Positions 28,151-36,697 of a DNA stretch of 64,000 bases are shown piece by piece. A program made the translations under genes and the position numbers. The DNA is from Rhodobacter sp. (GTDB taxonomy: Bacteria; Pseudomonadota; Alphaproteobacteria; Rhodobacterales; Rhodobacteraceae): positions 1 through 64,000 of the forward strand of contig JAJEAY010000194.1 in the NCBI GenBank assembly GCA_022824145.1, in the 5' to 3' direction. Numbering within the stretch: position 1 is the stretch's first letter; each line of letters starts with the position of its first letter. The notes under the pieces are model-generated. The model searched no databases. It worked only from the letters and a program-made list of their open reading frames with translations, and was not told the DNA's origin.

Positions 28151-29586
28151 AGCTGAACCGTAACCCACTTAAGCTCGGTCATCGCTTCAAGGTCGGCATC
28201 GGTTCCTTCCCGACCGACCCCGCTCTCGCCGTTTCCGCCAAATGGCACATGCGCCTCATCGTGGACGGTTGGCCCGTTAACATGGCACATGCCGGCTCCG
28301 ATGTTGCGCGCGAAATGAAACGCCTTGTTGATGTCGTTTGTGAAGATGGCGGAAGACAGTCCAAACTCAGAATCGTTGGATCTCTCCAATCCCTCTTCAT
28401 AGCTGTCGACCGGGTAGATCGAGGTCACAGGGCCAAAAGTCTCGGTTCGGCATACAGTCATGCTCTCCGTAACGCCTGTAAGAATGGTCGGCTGACACCG
28501 ATTGCCGTCCCACTCGCCACCGACAGCAACGGTTGCCCCGTTCGCCTTCGCGTTTTCGATATGATCTTTCACCCGATTGCGCTGCCGTTCCGAGATGATC
28601 GGAGACACTATCGTTTCAGGATCGCGTAGGTCGCCCATACCTGCTTTCGAAGCGATCATTGCGAAGCGCTTGACGAATTCATCGTATATCGGGCGTTCCA
28701 CATAGAATCGGCTGGACCCGATGCAGAGCTGGCCGCCGAACATGAAAATCGAGCGCGCCGCCAATGGCATGCACTTATTCAGATCGGCATCCGCCAAGAC
28801 GAGTGTCGGGCTCTTCCCACCCAACTCGAGCGTATTGGGTGTTTTGTTCTTTGCGCAGATTTCGGCGATGTGCTGGCCAACAATGGACGAGCCTGTGAAA
28901 CTCACAAAATCCACATCCGAACTGCCCGTCAGGTCATCTCCGATTTCCGCTCCGTTGCCGGTGACTACATTGTACGCTCCCGGGGGAAATCCAGCTTCGG
29001 AAAAGATTCCAGCCATCAGAACCGACAGATGAGGTGCCATCTCGGACGGCAGGTGCACGACGGTGTTTCCGACGGCAAGGGCATTGGCGACAAGCCGGGT
29101 ATTCTTGATAAGCGGCACGTTGAACGGCGTGATGATGGCGACCACGCCGAGGGGTTCGCGGACTGTCATCGAGAACTTTCCCGGCACGTCGGACGGAATC
29201 GTTTCGCCCCTGACATTTCGGCATATGCCAGCTGCCGCCCGGACCATAGCCAGCCCTTTGTTGAATTCGAACATGGCCTTGCCGACCGTCGAACCGATTT
29301 CGTCGATCAGGCAGTCGATCAGATCCGATTGGCGCCTTTCCATGATCTCGGCAACCTGCAGAAGCCAGCGTTCGCGTTCAGTCGGAGTGGTGTCCCTGAA
29401 CGCGGGAAACGCTGACTTCGCTGCTGCGATCGCATTACGGATATCTTCGCCTGACCCTTTCGCCGCTCTGACGTAAAGGCTGTCATCAAGCGGATTCAGA
29501 TCCTCGAACGTCTCTCCGGTTGCTGCATCCACCCATTCGCCTCCGATGAAGTGCTGCAGCGTCTTGATTTCGGTTTCTGTGCCCAT
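28147..29586 (-). CDS. NAD(P)-dependent aldehyde dehydrogenase
   Basis: 479 residues. General base E254 (LELGGKSP) and nucleophile C288 (FGGQLCIGSS) are present, as is oxyanion N155 (PFNVP). The usual cofactor-binding lysine in KPSE is replaced: the sequence reads HLPSE near residue 178. Vanillin- and benzaldehyde-type dehydrogenases are the nearest in general look. It starts 21 bp after the DctM gene and overlaps the GST gene by 4 bp, so it belongs to the TRAP operon. Confidence 0.93.
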   Translation of the reverse strand: MGTETEIKTLQHFIGGEWVDAATGETFEDLNPLDDSLYVRAAKGSGEDIRNAIAAAKSAFPAFRDTTPTERERWLLQVAEIMERRQSDLIDCLIDEIGSTVGKAMFEFNKGLAMVRAAAGICRNVRGETIPSDVPGKFSMTVREPLGVVAIITPFNVPLIKNTRLVANALAVGNTVVHLPSEMAPHLSVLMAGIFSEAGFPPGAYNVVTGNGAEIGDDLTGSSDVDFVSFTGSSIVGQHIAEICAKNKTPNTLELGGKSPTLVLADADLNKCMPLAARSIFMFGGQLCIGSSRFYVERPIYDEFVKRFAMIASKAGMGDLRDPETIVSPIISERQRNRVKDHIENAKANGATVAVGGEWDGNRCQPTILTGVTESMTVCRTETFGPVTSIYPVDSYEEGLERSNDSEFGLSSAIFTNDINKAFHFARNIGAGMCHVNGPTVHDEAHVPFGGNGESGVGREGTDADLEAMTELKWVTVQL

Positions 29587-29607
29587 GTGATGACTCCCTT
29601 ATGTGTG

Positions 29608-30969
29608 CTACCTGGCAACAATCGTTTCAGGCAGGAAAAGCGCTATCTGCGGAAAGAGGATGAGGAGGCCGATCATTGCGGCCATAGCGAACCAGAACGG
29701 CCATATGCCACGGAAAATCGTCCCCATCGGAACATCCGGCGCGATGGATTTGACGACGAATACGTTGATTCCGACCGGCGGGCTGATCATGCCCATTTCC
29801 AGTACGATCACGACAATGATGCCAAACCAGATCAGATCCCAGTTCAGCCCGATCGCGATCGGGATGACCACCGGGATGGTCAGCACCAGCATCGCGATGC
29901 CTTCCAGGAACATGCCCAGAAACATGTAGATGAGGATGATCACCAGGAGAATGCCGAAATCCCCGATTGGCAATGACGTTAGAACGGTGACGAGCTGTGC
30001 CGGCAGTTCGGTCAATGACATGAAGGGGATGAACACAAAGGCGCCGATGATGATCAGGAAAACTGTTGCTGTCGCGCTCATCGTTTCCAGTATCACCGTT
30101 TTGATCTTTTCCAGGCTTAGCGACCGCCGCATGGCGGCTACGGCAAACGTAAGGAAAGCGCCAACGGACGAAGCCTCGACCGGCGTGAAGAACCCGGTAT
30201 ACATTCCACCGATTGTGATCAGAACAACACTGACGATCGGAGTTGCGTGCCAAATCGACGTGATGCGTTCGATACGTCCTGACCGCGGCCCGGGGGGACC
30301 GGCCTCCGGCTTGCGGGCAACGACGAGATAAATCGCGCCGATAAAGAGCAGCGTCAGAACTATTCCGGGAATGACACCCGCCATGAACAGGCGCCCGATG
30401 GACTGCTCGGTAAGCACGGCATAGATGATCATGCCGCCGGACGGCGGGATAAGAAACCCAAGCGTGCCTCCGGCCGCGACCGATCCGGTGGCAAGGCTGT
30501 CAGCGTATTTGTACCGCTTCATTTCCGGCAATGCGACGCGGCCCATCGTGACGGCGGACGCCAGCGACGACCCCGAAAGCGCAGCGAAGCCCGCGCAGGC
30601 CGCAACGGTTGCCGATGCCAGCCCGCCACGCAGATGCCCCATCCAGCGATAGGCGGCATTGAACAGATCGTTCGACATTCCGGAAACACCGGCAAGGTTC
30701 CCCATCAGTACGAACATGGGGATGACAAGCAGATTGAAATTGGAGGCTGCCTCGAAGGTTTCGCCGGCCAGATTTGAATACGCGATCTTCCAGCCGCGCG
30801 CCCAAGCCTGGTCCGACGCCATTCCGATGGCGAGGAATTTGTTCGTGTTCGCAACCGCTGTCCCGATAAACCCAACGGCCAGCATCGAGAGAGCGACCGG
30901 CATCCGCAGCGCCAGCAGCGCGAACAGCGACAGCAGCCCAATGACACCTAGCAGCGTCGTGCCGATCAC
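29608..30969 (-). CDS. dctM: TRAP transporter large permease
   Basis: 453 residues, about 12 membrane segments, DctM family. Typical stretches are AVAACAGFAALSGSSLASAVTMG shortened here to FAALSGSS, GGTLGFLIPPSG, and a conserved end WDLIWFGIIVVIVLEMGMISPPVGINVFV read as MISPPVGIN. It starts with GTG at 30969, overlapping the DctQ stop by 4 bases (GTGA). It forms the sodium-coupled channel unit with the DctQ at 30966-31505. Confidence 0.95.
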   Translation of the reverse strand: MIGTTLLGVIGLLSLFALLALRMPVALSMLAVGFIGTAVANTNKFLAIGMASDQAWARGWKIAYSNLAGETFEAASNFNLLVIPMFVLMGNLAGVSGMSNDLFNAAYRWMGHLRGGLASATVAACAGFAALSGSSLASAVTMGRVALPEMKRYKYADSLATGSVAAGGTLGFLIPPSGGMIIYAVLTEQSIGRLFMAGVIPGIVLTLLFIGAIYLVVARKPEAGPPGPRSGRIERITSIWHATPIVSVVLITIGGMYTGFFTPVEASSVGAFLTFAVAAMRRSLSLEKIKTVILETMSATATVFLIIIGAFVFIPFMSLTELPAQLVTVLTSLPIGDFGILLVIILIYMFLGMFLEGIAMLVLTIPVVIPIAIGLNWDLIWFGIIVVIVLEMGMISPPVGINVFVVKSIAPDVPMGTIFRGIWPFWFAMAAMIGLLILFPQIALFLPETIVAR

Positions 30970-31505
30970 AGCGCATCACTCCCGATCGCCAGTCTCATGA
31001 CCTTGTCGGACCGCATCAGCTGCCAGATATCCAGCAGGAGAATTACTGCGTAGAACACCACCGAGAACGCGAGCAGGTAATAAAACGGCTCGAACGAAAT
31101 CAGGAGCTGCTGCGTGGTTTCTCCAAAGCGCTCCGCGCTTTGCCCGGCCCGCCAAAGCCGCCAGGACATTGTCGCTAGCAATGCGCATCCCAGAAGCTTG
31201 ACAAAAATCATCGACCATTTGGCAAACCAGGCGGACATGCGGGACTCAAGTACCTCGATTTCGATATGTGCGCCGGTTCGCGCCCCCAGCGGAACGGAAA
31301 GCGCGACAATGACGACCAGCGACAGCAGGAGCAGATCCTCGGCCCCCACGATCGGCGCATTAAGGGCCTTTCTCATGACCAGGACATTCCAAACAGAAAA
31401 ACCCGTCATGAAGACAAGCGCCGCGCCGCCGCAGATCAGCGACAACCAAGTAAGGACGCGGTCCAGGTAACCGATCATACGCCTATCTTCGGGCTCGTTT
31501 GGCAT
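30966..31505 (-). CDS. dctQ: TRAP transporter small permease
   Basis: 179 residues with four membrane segments and the DctQ pattern (ALSVPLGARTGAHIEIEVLE; RMSAWFAKWSM). ATG 31505 (MPNEPEDR) is chosen over an ATG at 31550 that adds an unlikely tail; ATG 31478 is a further option. Coupled to DctM by a GTGA overlap. Confidence 0.9.
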   Translation of the reverse strand: MPNEPEDRRMIGYLDRVLTWLSLICGGAALVFMTGFSVWNVLVMRKALNAPIVGAEDLLLLSLVVIVALSVPLGARTGAHIEIEVLESRMSAWFAKWSMIFVKLLGCALLATMSWRLWRAGQSAERFGETTQQLLISFEPFYYLLAFSVVFYAVILLLDIWQLMRSDKVMRLAIGSDAL

Positions 31506-31554
31506 TCGATTCTCACAAAGGTACCGCCGAACCGTGAGATCCGGCGGCATTGAC

Positions 31555-32571
31555 TTACTGGTTCATTGCCCTGTGAATCTCCTCCGCGTTATCGATGCCG
31601 CGTTCGGCGTATTCCGCGAAGATTTCCTTCAGGCCTTCAGCAATGACTGCATCCATTCTGGCGCGTTCCTCCGCCGATACCGAAACCGAGATGACATCCT
31701 TCATGGCCTCCGGGTCGGTGGCCAGCCAGTCCAGCCCGCGCTGTCCTTCGTTATGGAAACTCGTCGCTCCCATCATGGATGCCTCTTCGCCGGAGAGTTC
31801 ATCGATTATCGCGCGGTGCTCGTCCGAGAGGCCAAGGTAGCGCTCCTTGTTCATGGCAACAAAGAAGATCGCGAACGTCACCGGTATATTGTCGATGTAG
31901 TGTGTTGCGACCTCAGCGAAGTTCCAGGGCTTGTCCATCTGGGCTGGAGAAATCGTGGTGCCGTCAATCGTGCCTGTCGACAGGCCTGTGTACATCTCGG
32001 TCACCGGCATCTGCACCGGAACAACGCCCATATCTTCCATTAGCGGGGTGACCATTGTCGCAAACGGAACGACCTTGGATCCGTTGAGTCCCTCCAGGGT
32101 CGACAGATCCTTCGTCGCCGCCCAGGCCGGACCGGCCACGGTAAAGAGACCGATGAGCTTTACGTCATGGTATTCGTCCGCAAGATGCTCGTCATAGACG
32201 TTCAGCAATGCGCGGGTCGATTCAAGCGCCGTCTGATGCTTTCCAGGCGGAACCATGAGGATGGTCTTGGGGAAGAGCGTCGGCGAGTAGGTCTGCAGAC
32301 CAAACGCAATGTCCGCTACCCCTTCGACGACACGTTTATACTGCTGAACCGGACCGGCGCCCAGCTGACCGGCCGGATAGACCTTGATAGTCAGCGACCC
32401 GCCGGAGCGATTTTCGACTTCGTCACCGAACCATTTGAAGAAGAACGAATTGATGTGGTGCTGCGGCGGAATGAACGTCGCCACGGACAGTTCCTCAGCC
32501 GCCGCCTGGCCCGCTCCGGACGCCAGGCCCGCCGCCAAGGCGAATGACATTATGGTATGCCTGAGTTTCAT
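31555..32571 (-). CDS. dctP: TRAP transporter substrate-binding protein DctP (copy 1)
   Basis: 338-residue periplasmic binding protein. Signal peptide ends near QAAA/EE, then the mature start EELSVATFIPPQHHINSFFF. The pattern YPAGQLGAGPVQQYKRVVEG and MPVTEMYTGLSTGTIDG are DctP hallmarks; the helix around MPVTEMY binds the substrate carboxylate in this family through an Arg that is usually earlier. It lies directly before dctQM. A close paralog is at 33457-34467. Confidence 0.95.
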   Translation of the reverse strand: MKLRHTIMSFALAAGLASGAGQAAAEELSVATFIPPQHHINSFFFKWFGDEVENRSGGSLTIKVYPAGQLGAGPVQQYKRVVEGVADIAFGLQTYSPTLFPKTILMVPPGKHQTALESTRALLNVYDEHLADEYHDVKLIGLFTVAGPAWAATKDLSTLEGLNGSKVVPFATMVTPLMEDMGVVPVQMPVTEMYTGLSTGTIDGTTISPAQMDKPWNFAEVATHYIDNIPVTFAIFFVAMNKERYLGLSDEHRAIIDELSGEEASMMGATSFHNEGQRGLDWLATDPEAMKDVISVSVSAEERARMDAVIAEGLKEIFAEYAERGIDNAEEIHRAMNQ

Positions 32572-32607
32572 TTTCTTCCTCCCGTTCTGGATGTCCGCGA
32601 CATGCGG

Positions 32608-33372
32608 TCACACTTTCGAAAAGTCGGGACACCAATCAAGGATGCCCTCTCGGTAGCTCGGTCTGTCATTGAATGAAGCCGCCCAGCGGGCGATGCTGCG
32701 AAATTCCCCGAACGGATATCCGCATCCGGACAGCACGAAAAACACAGGTATCCACGAGATATCCGCTAGCGTGAAGCGGTCTCCCATGACCCAGTCATTC
32801 CCCTCCAGCGCCGCATCGAGCTTTCCGAAACAATCCGCGAGAATTGCCTTGGACCGAACCAGGTCCTGTTCCCTGAATGCGGCGTTTCCAGCATGCCTGG
32901 AATGAAAGTCTTTCAGATCTTCGTCTTTCTGAAGCGCTTCGTATCTCGTTTGCTCTTCGACGGTCTTCTTGACCTTTTTCTGGATCTTGGTTGCGTAAAC
33001 GTATGGCTTGATTGCTGGCAGATGGATTGATCCGGCAAGGCTCAGCCATTCAAGCATTTCCTCATCCTTGCCCGCCACACGAAGGGGCGGTTCCGGAAAC
33101 GTTCGGTCAAGATAGTCAATGATCTCGTTGGACTCGATATGGACAATGCCGTCGTGGATCAACGTCGGCACCAGGCCATTCGGGTTGATGCCGAAATAGT
33201 CTTCGGAGATATTTTCCTTCTTCCGCAGGTCGAGATGGTGGCTTGTCCAGTTAAGCGACTTTTCAACCAGCGTCATGCGCACACGCATCGAGCAATTGGA
33301 GATATCACCGTGATACAGGTGCAGCCCGTTGTAACTCTGAACAGACTTGTTGGTCGGCTGTACGATCGCCAT
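32608..33372 (-). CDS. Glutathione S-transferase family protein (second)
   Basis: 254 residues, thioredoxin-like domain (LYHGDISNCSMRVRMTLVEK; NPNGLVPTLIHDG; IESNEIIDYLD) and helical C-domain with MGDRFTLADISWIPV. Only distantly similar to the GST at 27332. It lies between the two DctP paralogs, 84 bp after one and 36 bp before the other, so it is in the same transcript. Confidence 0.9.
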   Translation of the reverse strand: MAIVQPTNKSVQSYNGLHLYHGDISNCSMRVRMTLVEKSLNWTSHHLDLRKKENISEDYFGINPNGLVPTLIHDGIVHIESNEIIDYLDRTFPEPPLRVAGKDEEMLEWLSLAGSIHLPAIKPYVYATKIQKKVKKTVEEQTRYEALQKDEDLKDFHSRHAGNAAFREQDLVRSKAILADCFGKLDAALEGNDWVMGDRFTLADISWIPVFFVLSGCGYPFGEFRSIARWAASFNDRPSYREGILDWCPDFSKV

Positions 33373-33456
33373 CTACAGTATCTCCTCCCGCACTGCCTCA
33401 AAGGGCTGCATCCAACACAGGGACAGCACGCTTCCTTGCATCTGGTTCGTCCAGAA

Positions 33457-34467
33457 CTATCGATTGATTGCGTTGTAAATCTCTTCGGCATTCCTGATTC
33501 CGCGGTCGGCATAGTCCGCGAAGATCACCTTCAGACCCTCGGCCACCGCCGCATCCATGCGCGCGCGTTCGTCAGCCGTGACTTCGACGACCTCGAAGTT
33601 CTTGTCCGAGGCATCCTCCATCATCGCGAGCGACCGTGCATCCGCGCCGTCGAAGCTCTCCGCCAGTTTCATGGATGCCGCTTCGCCTGAAAGTTCGTCG
33701 ACAATGCTGCGATGCCCATCACTGAGACCTTCATAGCGTTCGCGGTTCATGACCACGAAGATCACTGCGTGCTGGACCGGCACGTTGGTCACGAAATGGG
33801 ACGCCACGTCCCAGAAATTCCAGGGCGGTGTCATGTTGTTGTAGGTGGCATAGGCGCCGTCAATGGTTCCGGTCGACAGTCCGGTATACATCTCCGTTAC
33901 GGGCATCTGCACGGGAACGGCGCCCATCGCCTCAATGATCGGTGTGGTCAGCGCAGCGTAAGGCACGATCTTTGCGCCGCGCATCCCTTCCAGAGTGGAT
34001 ACATCCTTGGTCGCCGCAATACCGATTCCGGCCGCAGTCGTGATTCCGATTACCTTTACGTCTTCGTATTCATCCGCGAGGTATTCGTCGAAGACATCAA
34101 GAAGCCGCTTGGTCGCGTCGGCCGAACTGTTTGCCTTTCCAGGCGGAATGGCCAGCATGGTCTTGGGAAACAATGCCGGGGTGTAAGCAGAGACGCCGAA
34201 CGCGATGTCGGCCACGCCTTCAACCGCGCGCTTGTACTGCTGGACAGGGCCTGCACCAAGCTGGCCAGCTGGATAGAGCTTCATCGTCAGCTCGCCGTCT
34301 GACCGTTTAGCAAGTTCCTCGCCAAACCACTTGAACATGACTGTGTTTGTATGGTGCTGTGGCGGCACAAACGTCGCGACGCTGAGTTCCTCTGCTTTCG
34401 CTGACAGTGCGGTGACCCCGAATGTGGACGCAAGTACCAGCGCCAGGCCAAGACGTGCGGTTTTCAT
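33457..34467 (-). CDS. dctP: TRAP transporter substrate-binding protein DctP (copy 2)
   Basis: 336 residues, first gene of the operon. ATG 34467 follows GGGAGGGAAT and opens a signal peptide ending SAKA/EE. The mature start EELSVATFVPPQHHTNTVMF and the later LYPAGQLGAGPVQQYKRAVEG match DctP copy 1 nearly residue for residue in places, so the pair arose by duplication. Only one dctQM set follows, so both probably dock on the same permease with different ligands. Palindromes TTGGGATCCCAA upstream suggest GntR-type control. Confidence 0.94.
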   Translation of the reverse strand: MKTARLGLALVLASTFGVTALSAKAEELSVATFVPPQHHTNTVMFKWFGEELAKRSDGELTMKLYPAGQLGAGPVQQYKRAVEGVADIAFGVSAYTPALFPKTMLAIPPGKANSSADATKRLLDVFDEYLADEYEDVKVIGITTAAGIGIAATKDVSTLEGMRGAKIVPYAALTTPIIEAMGAVPVQMPVTEMYTGLSTGTIDGAYATYNNMTPPWNFWDVASHFVTNVPVQHAVIFVVMNRERYEGLSDGHRSIVDELSGEAASMKLAESFDGADARSLAMMEDASDKNFEVVEVTADERARMDAAVAEGLKVIFADYADRGIRNAEEIYNAINR

Positions 34468-34502
34468 ATTCCCTCCCCGGCTGGCCTTGCCAAATTGATG
34501 AA

Positions 34503-34514
34503 TTGGGATCCCAA
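34503..34514. promoter_or_regulatory. Palindromic operator candidate for the TRAP operon
   Basis: Perfect 12-bp palindrome TTGGGATCCCAA 36 bp upstream of the first gene of the operon. GntR/FadR-type regulators bind palindromes of this shape. The nearest such regulator is at 37997-38767. Confidence 0.55.
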
Positions 34515-34574
34515 GAAGTCTAAAAATCTTCGGATGCCCGTCATTGAGCCAACCTGCCCCCAACTGTTGCATAG

Positions 34575-34585
34575 TTGGGATCCCG
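34575..34585. promoter_or_regulatory. Second copy of the GGGATCCC operator
   Basis: TTGGGATCCCG, matching 10 of the first 10 bases of the site 72 bp away. Two sites this far apart fit cooperative or looped binding. Confidence 0.45.
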
Positions 34586-35168
34586 TTTCAAGCTTCGATT
34601 GCTGTTTTTGGCTCGCAGTCCTGCCCGGCTATCCGTGATCCACGGATCCTGTGTCTCTTCCGGCCCAACACCGGAATTCACTACGGGCTGGACAAGCTTC
34701 GACAGGAGGCGACCTCGCCGGATCGAGCTTCAGCTTTCCCCGGATCCGTCTGCCCAATTTCGTCACCGCGGCCCGCGCTGGCCCGCCTCCATGCAGCTGT
34801 CAATGCCCAAGTGAAAAGTGCGCTGTAGCAGGTGAACCGCGAAGTGGGCCACATTCGAGCCGGTGATGTGCCGTTCCGTTGCAAGTCATTGGCTGCTTTA
34901 CTGATCACCGACGACAGCGGAGCGTCGCTGTGTGAATGTCCCCGGCAGACCATGCCACCCGTACACAACCGGTAGCCAACCTGTCATTATCAACCTCGGC
35001 CAACTAACCCCGGCTGCAGCAATGGCCACGGCTCTTGTCAACGTCCTCGCTGAAACAAGATATTGAGGCCGTTCTGCCCCATAGCCAAGCACTTGGCACC
35101 GGCACCAAATCTAGTGGCAGAAACCGTCCGTTGGTAGAAAGTAACGGTGTTTAACCCAAGATAAACGG

Positions 35169-35780
35169 TCAAGGTTCGACTCCAATCAGAACCAGCGGCA
35201 CGGCTGGCACACCCCGGCCCTGCCGGATCACGTTAAGCAAATCCCGCTCGTAGTAAGGAACCCCGCTGGACATCTCAGATTCAAGAGACTTCATGGGAAG
35301 AACCTCAATTCCTACGTCGATGATTCCTGAGACGTAGAAGCTCAGGTGTTTGACGAAAAGGTCATGTGCGACGAATGCATACTTTCCAAACTGAATTTCG
35401 ACAGCAACACGCTCCTTCACGAAATCCGTCTGATTATACGAAAAGATCGGGTCGAGTCCTTTCTCTTCTATGGCAGCCTTTTGGTCGTTGGCAGGACGTC
35501 CATAAACGTCCCGCAGCAGACCCTCATCTGCGGTTACCCAGAAGGTATTGCGTTGTTCTGCCCAACCCAGTCCCTCAAGGCCGTCCTTGAACGCCTTGTT
35601 CATATCCACAGGCGAATACAATTTCATGCCCTTTCGATGCCTCTCCTGGCAAACCTTGGTTCGACACGCTTCAGCATCAACGTTTTCGATGACTTTTTGG
35701 ACTTCCTTCCAAAGAGACAGTCTGTGAACCATCAGGTATTCTTTTCCGTTCAGGTGCGAATACAGTGCCGCAATGCGCAT
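35169..35780 (-). CDS. Type II restriction endonuclease, BstYI/BglII type
   Basis: 203 residues of the BglII/BstYI endonuclease family. Active-site residues by family pattern are D119, E128 and Q130 (VEIQFGKY): the D-x8-E-x-Q spacing equals that of BglII (84, 93, 95) as I recall. Other family blocks are the N-terminus MRIAALYSHLNGKEYLMVH, GIIDVGIEVLPMK and GRGVPAVPLVLIG. The length equals BstYI (203) rather than BglII (223), so RGATCY is the likelier target; AGATCT cannot be excluded. The start codon overlaps the methyltransferase stop by one base (TGATG), so the two are coupled. Confidence 0.9.
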   Translation of the reverse strand: MRIAALYSHLNGKEYLMVHRLSLWKEVQKVIENVDAEACRTKVCQERHRKGMKLYSPVDMNKAFKDGLEGLGWAEQRNTFWVTADEGLLRDVYGRPANDQKAAIEEKGLDPIFSYNQTDFVKERVAVEIQFGKYAFVAHDLFVKHLSFYVSGIIDVGIEVLPMKSLESEMSSGVPYYERDLLNVIRQGRGVPAVPLVLIGVEP

Positions 35781-36697
35781 CAGTGGCCACCATTTGGGAG
35801 GGTGGGATTGTATATCGGTTTGCCCATCGGGCGGGTGCGCAACTCACCCTTGCGCCACGCCTCGACTCGTTGGCTGGCGATGTCGACATATTCCGGCACG
35901 ACGTCGCATCCATATGCATCACGCTCATGCATCAGTGCCGCGATAATCGACGACCCGACTCCCATATATGGGTCAAGAACGGCGTCACCTTTATCCGTCA
36001 TAGAGAGCACGAGCCTTTCAACCAGCTCGACCGGGAACTGGCATGGATGGCCGGTCTTTTCTGGATGGTTGTTCTTAACGTTGGGGAACTCCCAGACGTC
36101 CGAGGGGTTTTTGCCAAGCGGATTTCCAGACAGTCTCCCGGCGTTCGGTCCCTTGAAGTGCCTTTTTCCCGGATACTTGGACGGTACCCGGATCGGATCC
36201 AAATGCCAGGTGTAGTCGTCGGAGGCGGTCCACCAATTGATCGTCTCATAGCGACCGGACAGACGCCTCGTGCAGTGTAATCCGTGGCCAAAATGCCAAA
36301 TGATCCGGTTGCGGAGTTTGAGGCGGAGACGGCGGAATATCGGATAAGTGAGTGTGTCGAGCGGCATGATCTCGCCGTCGGACACATAGTTTCCAACCTG
36401 CCAGCATATCGACCCTTGCGGATGCAGAACTCTGACGCATTCGGAAATTACCGCTGCCTGTTGGTCAAGATAGTCGTCCAGAGGTGTCCGGGATTCGTAG
36501 TCCTTGCCAAGATTATAGGGCGGTGACGTGACGATCAGCTTGCAACAACCATCGGGCATATCCCGAAGGAAGTCCATATTGTCAGAGCAAACCATAACCG
36601 GAGCGCTTTTGTGCCGAAATCTCGTTGCCGACCCGGGAAACTGGGATCTTGCCAAGGAAACAGGATCGTTGATGACGTTTGGATTCACGGCATCCAT
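35780..36697 (-). CDS. Type II DNA methyltransferase, beta class (N4-C or N6-A)
   Basis: 305 residues. Motif IV TSPPYNLG at 57-64 precedes the SAM motif LDPYMGVGSS at 241-250, so the order is beta class. SPPY is more frequent in N4-cytosine enzymes, which fits M.BglII. It pairs with the endonuclease directly downstream and must protect the same site. ATG 36697 follows GGGGAG; the frame is open upstream but runs into the IS1595 remnant. Its start lies 10 bases inside the end of the transposase remnant frame. Confidence 0.9.
   Translation of the reverse strand: MDAVNPNVINDPVSLARSQFPGSATRFRHKSAPVMVCSDNMDFLRDMPDGCCKLIVTSPPYNLGKDYESRTPLDDYLDQQAAVISECVRVLHPQGSICWQVGNYVSDGEIMPLDTLTYPIFRRLRLKLRNRIIWHFGHGLHCTRRLSGRYETINWWTASDDYTWHLDPIRVPSKYPGKRHFKGPNAGRLSGNPLGKNPSDVWEFPNVKNNHPEKTGHPCQFPVELVERLVLSMTDKGDAVLDPYMGVGSSIIAALMHERDAYGCDVVPEYVDIASQRVEAWRKGELRTRPMGKPIYNPTLPNGGH

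Larger units (their letters stand above)
34468..35168. other. Promoter region of the TRAP operon and junction to the RM genes
   Basis: 701 bases without a recognised gene. It holds two copies of a GGGATCCC palindrome (34503-34514 and 34575-34585) and a 7-bp inverted repeat ATCCGTG-ATC-CACGGAT at 34631-34647, which may be part of the terminator or regulator of either side. Confidence 0.55.

Noticed and set aside
34544..34828. Plus-strand frame between the TRAP operon and the RM genes
   Set aside because: It crosses the operator region and has no family resemblance.
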